From Clostridia bacterium (GTDB lineage Bacteria; Bacillota; Clostridia; Oscillospirales; CAG-272), in contig JAFQEG010000031.1 of assembly GCA_017399145.1 (NCBI GenBank), forward strand, positions 1-64,000: a DNA stretch of 64,000 bases, in the 5' to 3' direction. Numbering within the stretch: the stretch's first letter is position 1; the number at the start of each line of letters is the position of its first letter. This document shows positions 44,137 through 51,867 of the stretch, piece after piece. The translations under genes were made by a program, and so were the position numbers. The notes below the pieces were generated by a model. It had not been told where the DNA came from. It did no database searches and was given only the letters and a program-made list of their open reading frames with translations.

Positions 44137-44999
44137 TATACCTTCTCCCTTCTCTTCTTACCGAGTAAGCCTGTTGGCTTAACAAGAAGAATTATAATAA
44201 GTATTGAGAACTCAATTGCATCAGTGTATGCAGAGATTGCAGGGATTGAAAGACAAATGCTTTCAACAACACCAAGCAAGAGTCCACCAACCATAGCGCC
44301 AGGAATTGAGCCGATACCACCGATAACCGCAGCGGTAAATGCCTTAATGCCAGGTAGTGCGCCAAAGGTTGTTGTCATAGTTTGAACCTTTAGGAAATAG
44401 AACAAGCCTGCAAGAGCTGCTAGGGCTGAGCCTATTGCAAAGGTAATCATAATAATAAAGTTTACGTTAATGCCCATTAGCTGTGCAGCGCCCTTATCCT
44501 CAGATACGGCTACCATTGCACGACCAACCTTTGTGTACTTTACAAAAAGATGAAGTGCAACCATTACAATAACAGAGCAAACAAGTGTGATAATAGTAGA
44601 AATTTCAATCTTTAGCTGACCCAATTGAAGTGCACCTAGATTGATTTGTTGAATTTTTGGCGCTGAGCCAAAAATAACCTGTGCAAGGCTTTGCAAAAGT
44701 GTGCTTACACCAATAGCAGTAATCAAAACTGCAAGAGGGGATGCGCCACGAAGTGGCTTGTAAGCAAATCTCTCAATGGTTACACCAACTATTACACAGA
44801 ATACTATTGCAGCTACTATTGCAAGCACAGGGTTTACAGGAATAAATAGTAGAATGGTATAGCCACCTACCATTATTATGTCACCGTGCGCAAAGTTAAG
44901 CATCTTTGCAATACCATAAACCATGGTATAGCCAAGGGCAATCATAGCATAAATTCCACCTAGGCTAAGACCGTTTACTAATGTAATTAAAAAATCCAT
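44136..44999 (-). CDS. livH: Branched-chain amino acid ABC transporter permease LivH
   Basis: 287 residues, eight or so membrane helices, with family motifs LSLGGIYAMIALGYTMVYGIAKMLNFAHGD at the N-terminus and GRAMVAVSEDKGAAQLMGIN in the middle. The ATG at 44999 has AAAGGAAAAG upstream; an in-frame start 12 codons earlier has no ribosome binding site. Confidence 0.93.
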   Translation of the reverse strand: MDFLITLVNGLSLGGIYAMIALGYTMVYGIAKMLNFAHGDIIMVGGYTILLFIPVNPVLAIVAAIVFCVIVGVTIERFAYKPLRGASPLAVLITAIGVSTLLQSLAQVIFGSAPKIQQINLGALQLGQLKIEISTIITLVCSVIVMVALHLFVKYTKVGRAMVAVSEDKGAAQLMGINVNFIIMITFAIGSALAALAGLFYFLKVQTMTTTFGALPGIKAFTAAVIGGIGSIPGAMVGGLLLGVVESICLSIPAISAYTDAIEFSILIIILLVKPTGLLGKKRREKV

Positions 45000-45014
45000 T
45001 TTCTTTTCCTTTAT

Positions 45015-45050
45015 TAAAAAGTTGCCGACGCACAAGGCGTCGGCAAAATT
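45015..45050 (-). terminator. Partial terminator between binding protein and permease genes
   Basis: The 10-bp stem TTGCCGACGC/GCGTCGGCAA followed by C-T5 on the minus strand lies between the binding-protein stop and livH. Such a leaky terminator makes more binding protein than permease. Confidence 0.65.
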
Positions 45051-45069
45051 CTTTTGTTATTTCGCCAAA

Positions 45070-46278
45070 TTAAGCATTAGCCTCTTTTACTACGTACTTA
45101 ATAGCTTCCTTGTTAACGTAACCAGTGCTTTCCCAAGAAATGTCGGACTTGTTGTCGCCCTCTGTCTTACCTGTGATGCCGTGGAACACGAAGCTTTCGC
45201 TATTGAATACCTCTGTGAGAATTTCGCAAAGAGCGGAAGGTGCGATGTTAGCAGGAATTTCCTTGCCGTTAGCCTTAGCAACCTTCATAGCCTCATAGAT
45301 TGCCCATACACAGTCATATGCAGCTGCACCAAATTGGTTTAGTGGCTCCTTAACCTCATCGTAAGCAGCATTGTACTTGTCGATGAATACCTTTGCAGGA
45401 CCCTCAGTTGCGTTTGAGTTGAAGTGTGAAAGGTAAGAAACCTCTTGTGGGATTGTTGTTATATCGAAACCTTCAATACTGTCGATACCATCAAGACCGT
45501 CACAACCATAGTAGATTGCGTTTGCCTTAACAGTTGTAGCACCCTGTGACATAAATTGTGAAGCAGGTGTGTAGTAGATAGGCATAAAGATTACGTCGCA
45601 ATCCTTAAGTAGGTTAACCTGTGAGTCAAATACTGTTGCATCACCTGTGAATGGTGCCTCAACAATTGTACCAAAGGAAGCATTGAGCTTAGCCTTGAAC
45701 TGGTCGAAGATACCCTTTGAGTATTCGTCGTCAGCCTTGTAGAATACACCAATCTTCTTACCCTGGTAGTTTGCGTTGAAGTAGTCAGCAGAAGCTCCAC
45801 CTTGGTTAGAGTCAGCGAAGCACATTTGGTAGCCGTTTGAGAATTCAGGAATACCATCACCTGTTGCAGATGGTGTTAGGAAGAATACGTTGTCGTCCTT
45901 TGAAAGAACCTTGTATTCAAGACCTGGCTTTGTTGTAACTGTACCAAGAGAAACCTGCATACCACCCTCAAATAGGTTTGCATAGCCTGTTGGAACGTTT
46001 GTTGGGTCGTGCTTGTCGTCGTACATATCAATCTCAAATTGAAGTCCAAGAGGGCCGTTGCCGTCCTTTTCAATTTCGTTGATTTCCTTTACTGCAAGCT
46101 GAGCTGCATTTCTAACTGCGATACCGTAAATAGCAGCACCACCAGTTAATGGACCGGATATACCGATTTTGATTTTTGTATTGTTCTCTGCGTAGTTAGT
46201 TGTGCCACATGAAGCGAATGCACATACGATACCGAAGCAAAGTACAACTGCAAGAATTAAGGATAAAACCTTTTTCAT
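45070..46278 (-). CDS. Branched-chain amino acid ABC transporter substrate-binding lipoprotein
   Basis: 402 residues. A lipoprotein signal ends in AFASC near residue 23. The periplasmic-binding-protein type 1 fold begins IKIGISGPLTGGAAIYGIAVRNAAQLAVKEIN and includes DDKHDPTNVPTGYANL and GKKIGVFYKADDEYSKG. Binds Leu/Ile/Val or a related ligand and delivers it to LivHMGF; ligand not proven. The ATG at 46278 has GGAGG upstream. First gene of the operon. Confidence 0.92.
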   Translation of the reverse strand: MKKVLSLILAVVLCFGIVCAFASCGTTNYAENNTKIKIGISGPLTGGAAIYGIAVRNAAQLAVKEINEIEKDGNGPLGLQFEIDMYDDKHDPTNVPTGYANLFEGGMQVSLGTVTTKPGLEYKVLSKDDNVFFLTPSATGDGIPEFSNGYQMCFADSNQGGASADYFNANYQGKKIGVFYKADDEYSKGIFDQFKAKLNASFGTIVEAPFTGDATVFDSQVNLLKDCDVIFMPIYYTPASQFMSQGATTVKANAIYYGCDGLDGIDSIEGFDITTIPQEVSYLSHFNSNATEGPAKVFIDKYNAAYDEVKEPLNQFGAAAYDCVWAIYEAMKVAKANGKEIPANIAPSALCEILTEVFNSESFVFHGITGKTEGDNKSDISWESTGYVNKEAIKYVVKEANA

Positions 46279-46311
46279 TTTTCTTTCCTCCAAAATATTA
46301 ATAATACATCT

Positions 46312-46340
46312 ATATTATACCCATTTTTCCAACTTGTCAA
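46312..46340 (-). promoter_or_regulatory. Promoter of the liv operon
   Basis: A consensus TTGACA with TAATAT at 17 bases (or TATAAT at 15) on the minus strand. No obvious CodY-type operator was identified by eye. Confidence 0.65.
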
Positions 46341-46443
46341 GAGCAATCCTAAAATTTTTCGAAAAAAAGCATAAATATTCATTTTTAATGAAAATATTCA
46401 CGTTTTCAACCAACTTTATTCACTATTATATTGCATATAATAT

Positions 46444-46475
46444 AAGGGGGACCTCAAAAGAAGTCCCCCTTGTAT
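46444..46475 (-). terminator. Terminator of the larA-SDR-HIT operon
   Basis: AAGGGGGAC/GTCCCCCTT, 9 bp, about 25 bases after the HIT stop on the minus strand; the T tract is short. Confidence 0.65.
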
Positions 46476-46494
46476 ATTCTTTGAATATTATGCA

Positions 46495-46989
46495 CTACTC
46501 TTGGTTTCCCTCTGCATATTCCTTAATACGTCTTTTTACCTCGTTAAATTTAACCTCGTCATAGATATATTCCTGTCTTTCCTTAACGAAGTTTTTGCTA
46601 CCTCTTTTCTCATAGCTGTACCTTGGAATTAGCTGAATATGATAGTGATTGTTAGGTCCGTCACACATTGTGCACATATAGACTCTTTCACAGCCATAAA
46701 CCTCTCTTATGATTATCATAAACTGCTTTGCAAAGCGAATAATCTTTTCATTTATATAATCAGGCGCTTCACTCATATCGTGATAGTGGTCCTCGGTAGA
46801 TATACAAAGGTGCCCCTGTGCTCTAGGATTGTTAGCAAAGAATGCCTCAATATCCTTGTCCCTGTACACCAAAATATTTGTATCATCACCAAAAACCGCA
46901 CCCCCGTGCTCTCTGTCAAAGCAGGTAGGACAAATCCCAAGGTCGGTTAATTCCCCTGCACTTAGCTTTAGTAAATCCTTCAATTCCAT
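46495..46989 (-). CDS. HIT-family (histidine triad) protein
   Basis: 164 residues. The histidine triad reads NHYHIQLIPR near 123-132, and an N-terminal CPTCFDREHGG (C about 20/23) resembles the zinc site of GalT/HIT-type enzymes. HIT proteins hydrolyse nucleoside phosphoramidates or dinucleotides. Last gene of a four-gene operon. Confidence 0.82.
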   Translation of the reverse strand: MELKDLLKLSAGELTDLGICPTCFDREHGGAVFGDDTNILVYRDKDIEAFFANNPRAQGHLCISTEDHYHDMSEAPDYINEKIIRFAKQFMIIIREVYGCERVYMCTMCDGPNNHYHIQLIPRYSYEKRGSKNFVKERQEYIYDEVKFNEVKRRIKEYAEGNQE

Positions 46990-46998
46990 ATTATTACC

Positions 46999-47790
46999 TC
47001 ATTTTAAAATTTTCTTAATAACCCACAATTGCATACTCTTAGGCAAGGCATTTAGAAGTAGCAAAAGTGGATTTCTGTTAATGCTGTATGCAAATTTTGG
47101 CTTCCTTTTATTTATAATAGATATAGCCTTCCTTGCGATTTTTTCAGGGGGTACGCATCTTGATTCAACCGAGTCAACGATTTTCTTAAACCTTGTAGCA
47201 TTACAGGAATAAAGCTTAGTCCTTTCACAAAAGCGGTCTAGTGCGCTAGTTGACACACCAAGCATTTTCGTTTCAACTGCACCGGCACGAAGGACGGATA
47301 CACCTATGTCAAGTAGCTGTAATTCCATACGCAAGGAGTAAGCATATTTATCAAGCGCACCCTTAGTTATAGCATAAATGCCTGTAAAGGGTAAGGGGTC
47401 AAGGGGAGCTAGCTCGCTTGTAGTAATAAGAATACGGCTACCGCAAAAGAGCAAGGGCAAAAACGTCTTGTTAATTAAATAAACGCCATTTAGGTTTATA
47501 TCAAAAATGCGACGAAATTGGTCCTCTTCAATCTCAACCAAGGAGTCAAGCATATATACCCCTGCAAAGTGAATAATGCCACACAGTGACTCTGTATAAC
47601 CTTTAACTAATTCAAGTGATTCTTGTACACTCTCATAGCTTGTAATGTCGGCTTTTATTGGAATAATATTTTCTTCTGCCTTACCGATATTTTTATCAAG
47701 GGCAAAAACACGATAACCACTATTTGCAAGTGCTTTTATAGTAGCATAGCCCATACCACCATAAGCGCCTGTTACAAGTATATCCTTCAT
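46999..47790 (-). CDS. Short-chain dehydrogenase/reductase
   Basis: 263 residues. The NAD(P)-binding motif VTGAYGGMGYATIKAL has Gly-rich TGxxxGxG spacing, DITSYE gives the cofactor pocket, and the catalytic YAITKGALDKY supplies Y and K (about 147/151) with TTSELAPL carrying the Ser region. Substrate unknown. Lies nine bases after larA and about nine before the HIT gene. Confidence 0.88.
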   Translation of the reverse strand: MKDILVTGAYGGMGYATIKALANSGYRVFALDKNIGKAEENIIPIKADITSYESVQESLELVKGYTESLCGIIHFAGVYMLDSLVEIEEDQFRRIFDINLNGVYLINKTFLPLLFCGSRILITTSELAPLDPLPFTGIYAITKGALDKYAYSLRMELQLLDIGVSVLRAGAVETKMLGVSTSALDRFCERTKLYSCNATRFKKIVDSVESRCVPPEKIARKAISIINKRKPKFAYSINRNPLLLLLNALPKSMQLWVIKKILK

Positions 47791-47799
47791 TTTTTCACC

Positions 47800-49074
47800 T
47801 TATTTTTCCACAATTACCGACACTCCGTCGGGGATTGCTACAATTTTAGGGGAGCTATTACCTAGAATTTTCTTAGCCTTATTAAGTGCCTCATCAATAG
47901 AATGGGCAGGAATTAAATGTAGGCTTTCAACCACCTTGTCATCAAGAGTTGATATGTAAATTACACTTGCGTGCATAAGCACACGTAAAAGCACCTGTGT
48001 TTGCCATTGGTCAGGCACTGTTTCCCATCTTTCTCTTTTCAAAAAGATGTCCATAGTTTTGTTAATATCCTTTTCGTTCGCTAGCTGATGATAAAAATGG
48101 TCACCACCTATGCCGTCGCTTGAATCTGCAAGCATAATAATTACACCATTTTTCTTAACAGTTGCCTCGCCGGCAGTCATTCCCTTAACTGCTTGATAAG
48201 CATTTTGGTCAAGAGGGTATCCACCATTTGTGGTTATTACAATATCAGCCTCACAGGCTTTTACCCCACAAAGTGAGGAAATAAAGTCTGTACCCTTTTT
48301 GTGTGCCCCCTCGCACTCTCCTGCCGTTGCAAAGATAATTTCCTTATCTGCATTTAAAACTACGTTTACAATAAATTGAAGCTTAGCCTTTTTGGAAGCC
48401 CATAGCATATCCTCGTGCATTGGATTATTTTCAAGAATACCTGTCCTACAATTTGGATTAGCAATAAACTCTGAGCAATGGTTGGCTAAAACCGTCTTTC
48501 TGCCACACACCCCTGGCAAAACGCTCTTTCTACCACCGGAAAAGCCTGCAAAAAAGTGTGGCTCGATAAAGCCCTCGGAAACTAGCAAATCTGCCTCATA
48601 GGCAAGTCTGTTTATCTCACACTCACCACCCGAAGGCAAAGTGCCTATATTTACAAGCATATCTCTTTCGTCACAGTCGTGAATATAAATTTCCTCGTTT
48701 TCAACTATGTCCTTGCCGAATTTTGCAATTAGCTCATTTTTAGTTGTGCCACGATGACAGCCGGTTGCAATAAGAATTGTAATTTTAGCACAGGGTGCGC
48801 CCCTTCTTATTTCCTCAAGCATAAGAGGCATTATAATCTTACTTGGCACAGGACGAGTGTGGTCACTGGCAATTATTACAATATTTTTCTTGCCACGTGC
48901 AAGGTCACAAAGATTTTTCCCTACTGGATTTTCGATTGCATCCTTTACCAGCTCAGCTTGACCCTTTGGTGGAGTGTATTCGTTTATTGAGGATTCCAAT
49001 ACACCGACAAGCTGATTTTCATCAAAGGAATATTCTATTTTTTCCTTACCGTAAGGAAAGCTAACTATCTTCAT
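47800..49074 (-). CDS. larA: LarA-family nickel-pincer racemase/epimerase
   Basis: 424 residues. All residues used by L. plantarum LarA align with an offset of one: H107 (CHRGT), H173 (EPHFF), K183 (GGRKSVLPG, the pincer-cofactor lysine) and H199 (LANHC); the N-terminal SDHTRPVP is also present. The family interconverts 2-hydroxy acids via a nickel-pincer nucleotide. The cofactor-making genes larB, larC and larE are not in the window. The start overlaps the ECF-S gene by 14 bases. The substrate may be lactate or another hydroxy acid; the SDR next to it could act on the same metabolite. Confidence 0.88.
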   Translation of the reverse strand: MKIVSFPYGKEKIEYSFDENQLVGVLESSINEYTPPKGQAELVKDAIENPVGKNLCDLARGKKNIVIIASDHTRPVPSKIIMPLMLEEIRRGAPCAKITILIATGCHRGTTKNELIAKFGKDIVENEEIYIHDCDERDMLVNIGTLPSGGECEINRLAYEADLLVSEGFIEPHFFAGFSGGRKSVLPGVCGRKTVLANHCSEFIANPNCRTGILENNPMHEDMLWASKKAKLQFIVNVVLNADKEIIFATAGECEGAHKKGTDFISSLCGVKACEADIVITTNGGYPLDQNAYQAVKGMTAGEATVKKNGVIIMLADSSDGIGGDHFYHQLANEKDINKTMDIFLKRERWETVPDQWQTQVLLRVLMHASVIYISTLDDKVVESLHLIPAHSIDEALNKAKKILGNSSPKIVAIPDGVSVIVEK

Positions 49075-49603
49075 TTTTCTTGTCCTCTTGCTTTCTATTT
49101 ATTAAGTGCATAATTGTTGGAATTAACAAAAGCTGTAAAATTATACCCGGTATAGCATCAACAAAGCCAGATACAAGCAAGGCATAAAGTGTTACACCCT
49201 TCCCCATAAGACCTAAAAGTCCTGCCTTTGCAAGTCCCCAAACGACTCTGCCTGCTATCATTGAAATTATAAGACTTAAATAAACGTATCTTGTGCTCTT
49301 TTTCTTGAATTTTACATACAGTAAGCCGATAACTAATCCATAGGTGGCAAGCTCAAGCGCCATCCATATAGCATTAGGATAAAGAGGTGGCATACCAAAA
49401 ATAAGGGAACGCAAAAACGGAAGAGTCAACCCAACCACAAGCCCATATTTGTAGCCACAAATTAACCCACATAGCATAACAGCTAAGTGCATTGGCAAAA
49501 GTGAGTCCCCTATTTCCTTAATTTGCCCCGTCAAAAGAGGTAAAACCATACCAAGCGCCAAAAACAAGCCTGATAGCACTAGCCTTTTTGTCTTTTTTCT
49601 CAT
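49061..49603 (-). CDS. ECF transporter S component, unknown substrate
   Basis: About 180 residues with five or six hydrophobic helices and the typical S-component start (LVLSGLFLALGMVLPLLTGQ...GDSLLPMHLAVMLCGLICGYKYGLVVGLTLPFLRSL). It binds a vitamin or metabolite and needs shared EcfAA'T modules encoded elsewhere. The ATG at 49603 is preferred (GGGGCAGGAC upstream) over 49624. First gene of the larA operon, so it may import the substrate or a cofactor precursor such as a niacin-like compound; inference only. Confidence 0.78.
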   Translation of the reverse strand: MRKKTKRLVLSGLFLALGMVLPLLTGQIKEIGDSLLPMHLAVMLCGLICGYKYGLVVGLTLPFLRSLIFGMPPLYPNAIWMALELATYGLVIGLLYVKFKKKSTRYVYLSLIISMIAGRVVWGLAKAGLLGLMGKGVTLYALLVSGFVDAIPGIILQLLLIPTIMHLINRKQEDKKNEDS

Positions 49604-49635
49604 TGTCCTGCCCCTTTTCTTCATTCGTTATATTT

Positions 49636-49664
49636 ATTATAGCACTAATGTAGATTTAATTCAA
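49636..49664 (-). promoter_or_regulatory. Promoter of the ECF-S/larA operon
   Basis: TTGAAT, 17 bases, TATAAT on the minus strand. Confidence 0.7.
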
Positions 49665-49680
49665 TAAGAAAATCCACGAG

Positions 49681-49765
49681 CTTTGCGACGTACGGAGTAA
49701 AGAAAAACACGAGCTTTAGGCTCGTGTTTTTCTTATAGACGAACTAAGTCTGTAAGCTGAACACA
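49681..49765 (-). repeat. Partial duplicate of the rnpB 3' end and terminator
   Basis: Nearly identical to 49887-49969: GCGACG..CGGAG, the CACGAGC hairpin with T tract, and the rnpB P1 3' strand GAACTAAGT with its neighbour CTGTAAGC. The rest of rnpB is absent, so this is a fragment 206 bases downstream of the real one. Confidence 0.8.
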
Positions 49766-49769
49766 AGGC

Positions 49770-49853
49770 GAAAACAATTGAGTATTGTTTTCACCGTAGT
49801 GTTTCGAACAAAGCAAGGAGATTAAGGGCTTGACTTTATTCAAGCCCTTAATC
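49770..49853. repeat. Two inverted repeats between the rnpB terminators
   Basis: GAAAACAAT/ATTGTTTTC (49770-49792) and a perfect 13-bp GATTAAGGGCTTG/CAAGCCCTTAATC (49820-49832 and 49841-49853). Neither is followed by a T tract. Confidence 0.65.
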
Positions 49854-49910
49854 GACTATGCGACTTCGCGTGGTACAGAACACGGGTTTTGCGACGGTCG
49901 GAGCAAAACG

Positions 49911-49938
49911 AAAAACACGAGCTTTAGGCTCGTGTTTT
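49911..49938 (-). terminator. Terminator of rnpB
   Basis: A CACGAGC/GCTCGTG stem with A and T tracts, about 10 bases beyond the rnpB 3' end; its duplicate is at 49706-49735. Confidence 0.8.
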
Positions 49939-49944
49939 CCTTAT

Positions 49945-50309
49945 AGACGAACTAAGTCTGTAAGCCGTGTTCTGTTGAAGATGGTCATCTATCTTTGCCC
50001 TGTGTCACCACAAGGCTCCGCAAAATTGCGTGCCACCCAAGAGAATAGCAAGGCTTTATCGGGCAAATAAAAATTCTCTTATACGGTGTTGCTTCGGATA
50101 GGGTTTACACCTACTCTATGTTACCATAGAATATCGTGAGCTCTTACCTCACGTTTTCATCCTTACCTAAAAAGGCGGTAATTTTCTGTTGCACTTTCCC
50201 TAAGGTCACCCTCGGCTGACGTTATCAGTTATCCTGCCCTATGAAGCACGGACTTTCCTCACACTAATACCTTTCGGCATGATAGTGCGCGACCATCCAA
50301 CTTAGTTCC
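49945..50309 (-). ncRNA. rnpB: RNase P RNA
   Basis: The catalytic RNA of RNase P, which matures tRNA 5' ends. Helix P1 pairs the 5' GAACTAAGT (50300-50308) with the 3' ACTTAGTTC (49949-49957). The conserved GAGGAAAGTCCGTGC (complement of 50246-50260), GGTAAGGATGAAAACGTGAGGTAAGAGC region, and 3' ACAGAACACGGCTTACAG (complement of 49958-49975) are all present. About 365 bases, normal size. Subtype (A or B) not assigned by eye. Confidence 0.96.
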
Positions 50310-50314
50310 CTTGT

Positions 50315-50343
50315 ATTATAATAAATTTTTTCCACTTTGTCAA
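50315..50343 (-). promoter_or_regulatory. Promoter of rnpB
   Basis: Consensus TTGACA, 17 bases, TATAAT on the minus strand, six bases before the RNA start. Confidence 0.85.
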
Positions 50344-50404
50344 GTTATTGTCAATTATATTTATTTTTCATAGGCTAAAAATAACTATGTACAAGGAGCT
50401 TATA

Positions 50405-50599
50405 ATGGATAATAATTACGAAAAAATGTGTATACCTCTTCAAATGGCGCTAGGTCACAATCCAAGTGCCTTCAAAAACCTTTTAAATATGGACCTACCC
50501 TCTCAAAATAGCTTTATACACAAGGCAAACAGCTTAGGAAGTGTGGCAGAAATCAACGATTTAGTCAATGAATTAGGTCAAAAAAGGAGTGGCAGTTAG
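50405..50599 (+). CDS. Small 64-residue protein, unknown function
   Basis: Starts MDNNYEKMCIPLQMALGHNPSA; soluble, with no signal peptide. AAGGAG lies six bases before the ATG; two in-frame starts further upstream lack this. Ends just before a shared terminator. Function not recognised. Confidence 0.6.
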   Translation: MDNNYEKMCIPLQMALGHNPSAFKNLLNMDLPSQNSFIHKANSLGSVAEINDLVNELGQKRSGS

Positions 50600-50610
50600 C
50601 CACTCCTTTT
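50582..50610. terminator. Bidirectional terminator
   Basis: AAAAGGAGTGGC/GCCACTCCTTTT overlaps the stop of the 64-residue gene and ends the converging lipoprotein gene. Confidence 0.85.
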
Positions 50611-50615
50611 ACATA

Positions 50616-51809
50616 TTATTTTGTAAGCTCTGCTACAAATACGATATTATCACTTGTTGTATTTGATACCTTTACGTATACCTTACCATCCTCGCCAAGT
50701 GCGATAGGACTTGATGTGTCCTGTGCCTCGCCGTCAATAGTAACGGTACAGCCAAAGCCATCTAAAACACTAAGCTCAAGACCTGCTGGGTCAGAAACGT
50801 AAAACCAAACGCTATCGTTTGCGCCGATTGTCTTTACAACCTCACCAGGAATAAATATAGCATTTGACTTCATTGAGCCGGCTGGGCTATTAGTTACTAA
50901 TATCTCGCCCTCGTCTGTGCCGTTTATTTCAAAGAATACAACTGTTGCACTCTTAGTTGACTCAACCTCTGCTACAACGTAGTATTTTCCGTTAGGTCTT
51001 GAAAATGTTACAACACCACTTTCGTCCGAGCCTGTTGTTTCAACAACAGCATAGGTTGCGTCATAAATGTTAACAAGTGTTGAAATACCATTACCGTCAG
51101 TGTCCTTAATTACAACCGTGTATGTAATGTTACCGTCGCTTACGTCATATTCAGCAGTAATTGTCTTTTCCTCGCCAAATACAATTACGTTTGCATTATC
51201 TGCACTTGTAGGATTTGAAAGTGTAAATGCGCCATTTACGTGAGTTAATACTGCATAGTAATTGTCAGGTGCAATCTCAAATGTAACAATGCCAGATGCA
51301 TCAACTGTTGCCTTAGCACAGGACTCGTCTGCCTCGTTGAAAAGCTCAACAATTGCACCGACTGGTGCGTTTACTGTGTAGGTTGCAACCTGCTCAAGTG
51401 TGATTGTAATGCTAACTGCATCTGTTTCAAAATAAGTGTAACCACTTGGGATTTTAAAGCCCTCTGGTGCCTCGTTAATTTGAACACCCGGCTCACCAAG
51501 CTTTGTATCAAAGGTGTAGGTTGCCTTGCCCTCGTTATCTGTTACCTTTGGCTTAAGACAACTACCACCGTCACAGATTTGAAGGTTAACGTCCTTAACT
51601 GGATTACCCTTTGCATCTACAATTGTAATTGTGTAAATAACGCTCGTGTCCTCTGGTGGTGTTGTATCACCTGTACCTGTGCCTGTTTCTGTACCTGTTT
51701 CAGTACCTGTATTTACAGGTGGATTGTCCTCGTTGCCACCACAGGAGGCGAATACACATACAACAAGAAGCAAAGCGCAAATTAAAATAGATAATCTTTT
51801 TAGCTTCAT
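50616..51809 (-). CDS. Lipoprotein with repeated carboxypeptidase-regulatory-like domains
   Basis: 397 residues. A lipobox VFASC lies near residue 22, then a Thr/Gly-rich linker with four TGT-type repeats. Three or more beta-sandwich modules of about 80 residues begin YTITIVDAKGNPVKDVNLQI, YTVNAPVGAIVELFNEADESC and YTVVIKDTDGNGISTLVNIYDA, resembling CarboxypepD_reg-like/SpaA-type folds. A C-terminal domain of about 90 residues follows. No enzymatic motif seen. Probable surface structural or binding protein. First of several lipoprotein genes. Confidence 0.7.
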   Translation of the reverse strand: MKLKRLSILICALLLVVCVFASCGGNEDNPPVNTGTETGTETGTGTGDTTPPEDTSVIYTITIVDAKGNPVKDVNLQICDGGSCLKPKVTDNEGKATYTFDTKLGEPGVQINEAPEGFKIPSGYTYFETDAVSITITLEQVATYTVNAPVGAIVELFNEADESCAKATVDASGIVTFEIAPDNYYAVLTHVNGAFTLSNPTSADNANVIVFGEEKTITAEYDVSDGNITYTVVIKDTDGNGISTLVNIYDATYAVVETTGSDESGVVTFSRPNGKYYVVAEVESTKSATVVFFEINGTDEGEILVTNSPAGSMKSNAIFIPGEVVKTIGANDSVWFYVSDPAGLELSVLDGFGCTVTIDGEAQDTSSPIALGEDGKVYVKVSNTTSDNIVFVAELTK

Positions 51810-51833
51810 AATATTCTCCTATGTTTTTTCTTA

Positions 51834-51862
51834 ATTTTAGCATAAGCTACTATTTTTTTCAA
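51834..51862 (-). promoter_or_regulatory. Promoter of the lipoprotein gene at 50616
   Basis: TTGAAA, 17 bases, TAAAAT on the minus strand. Confidence 0.6.
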
Positions 51863-51867
51863 TATTA

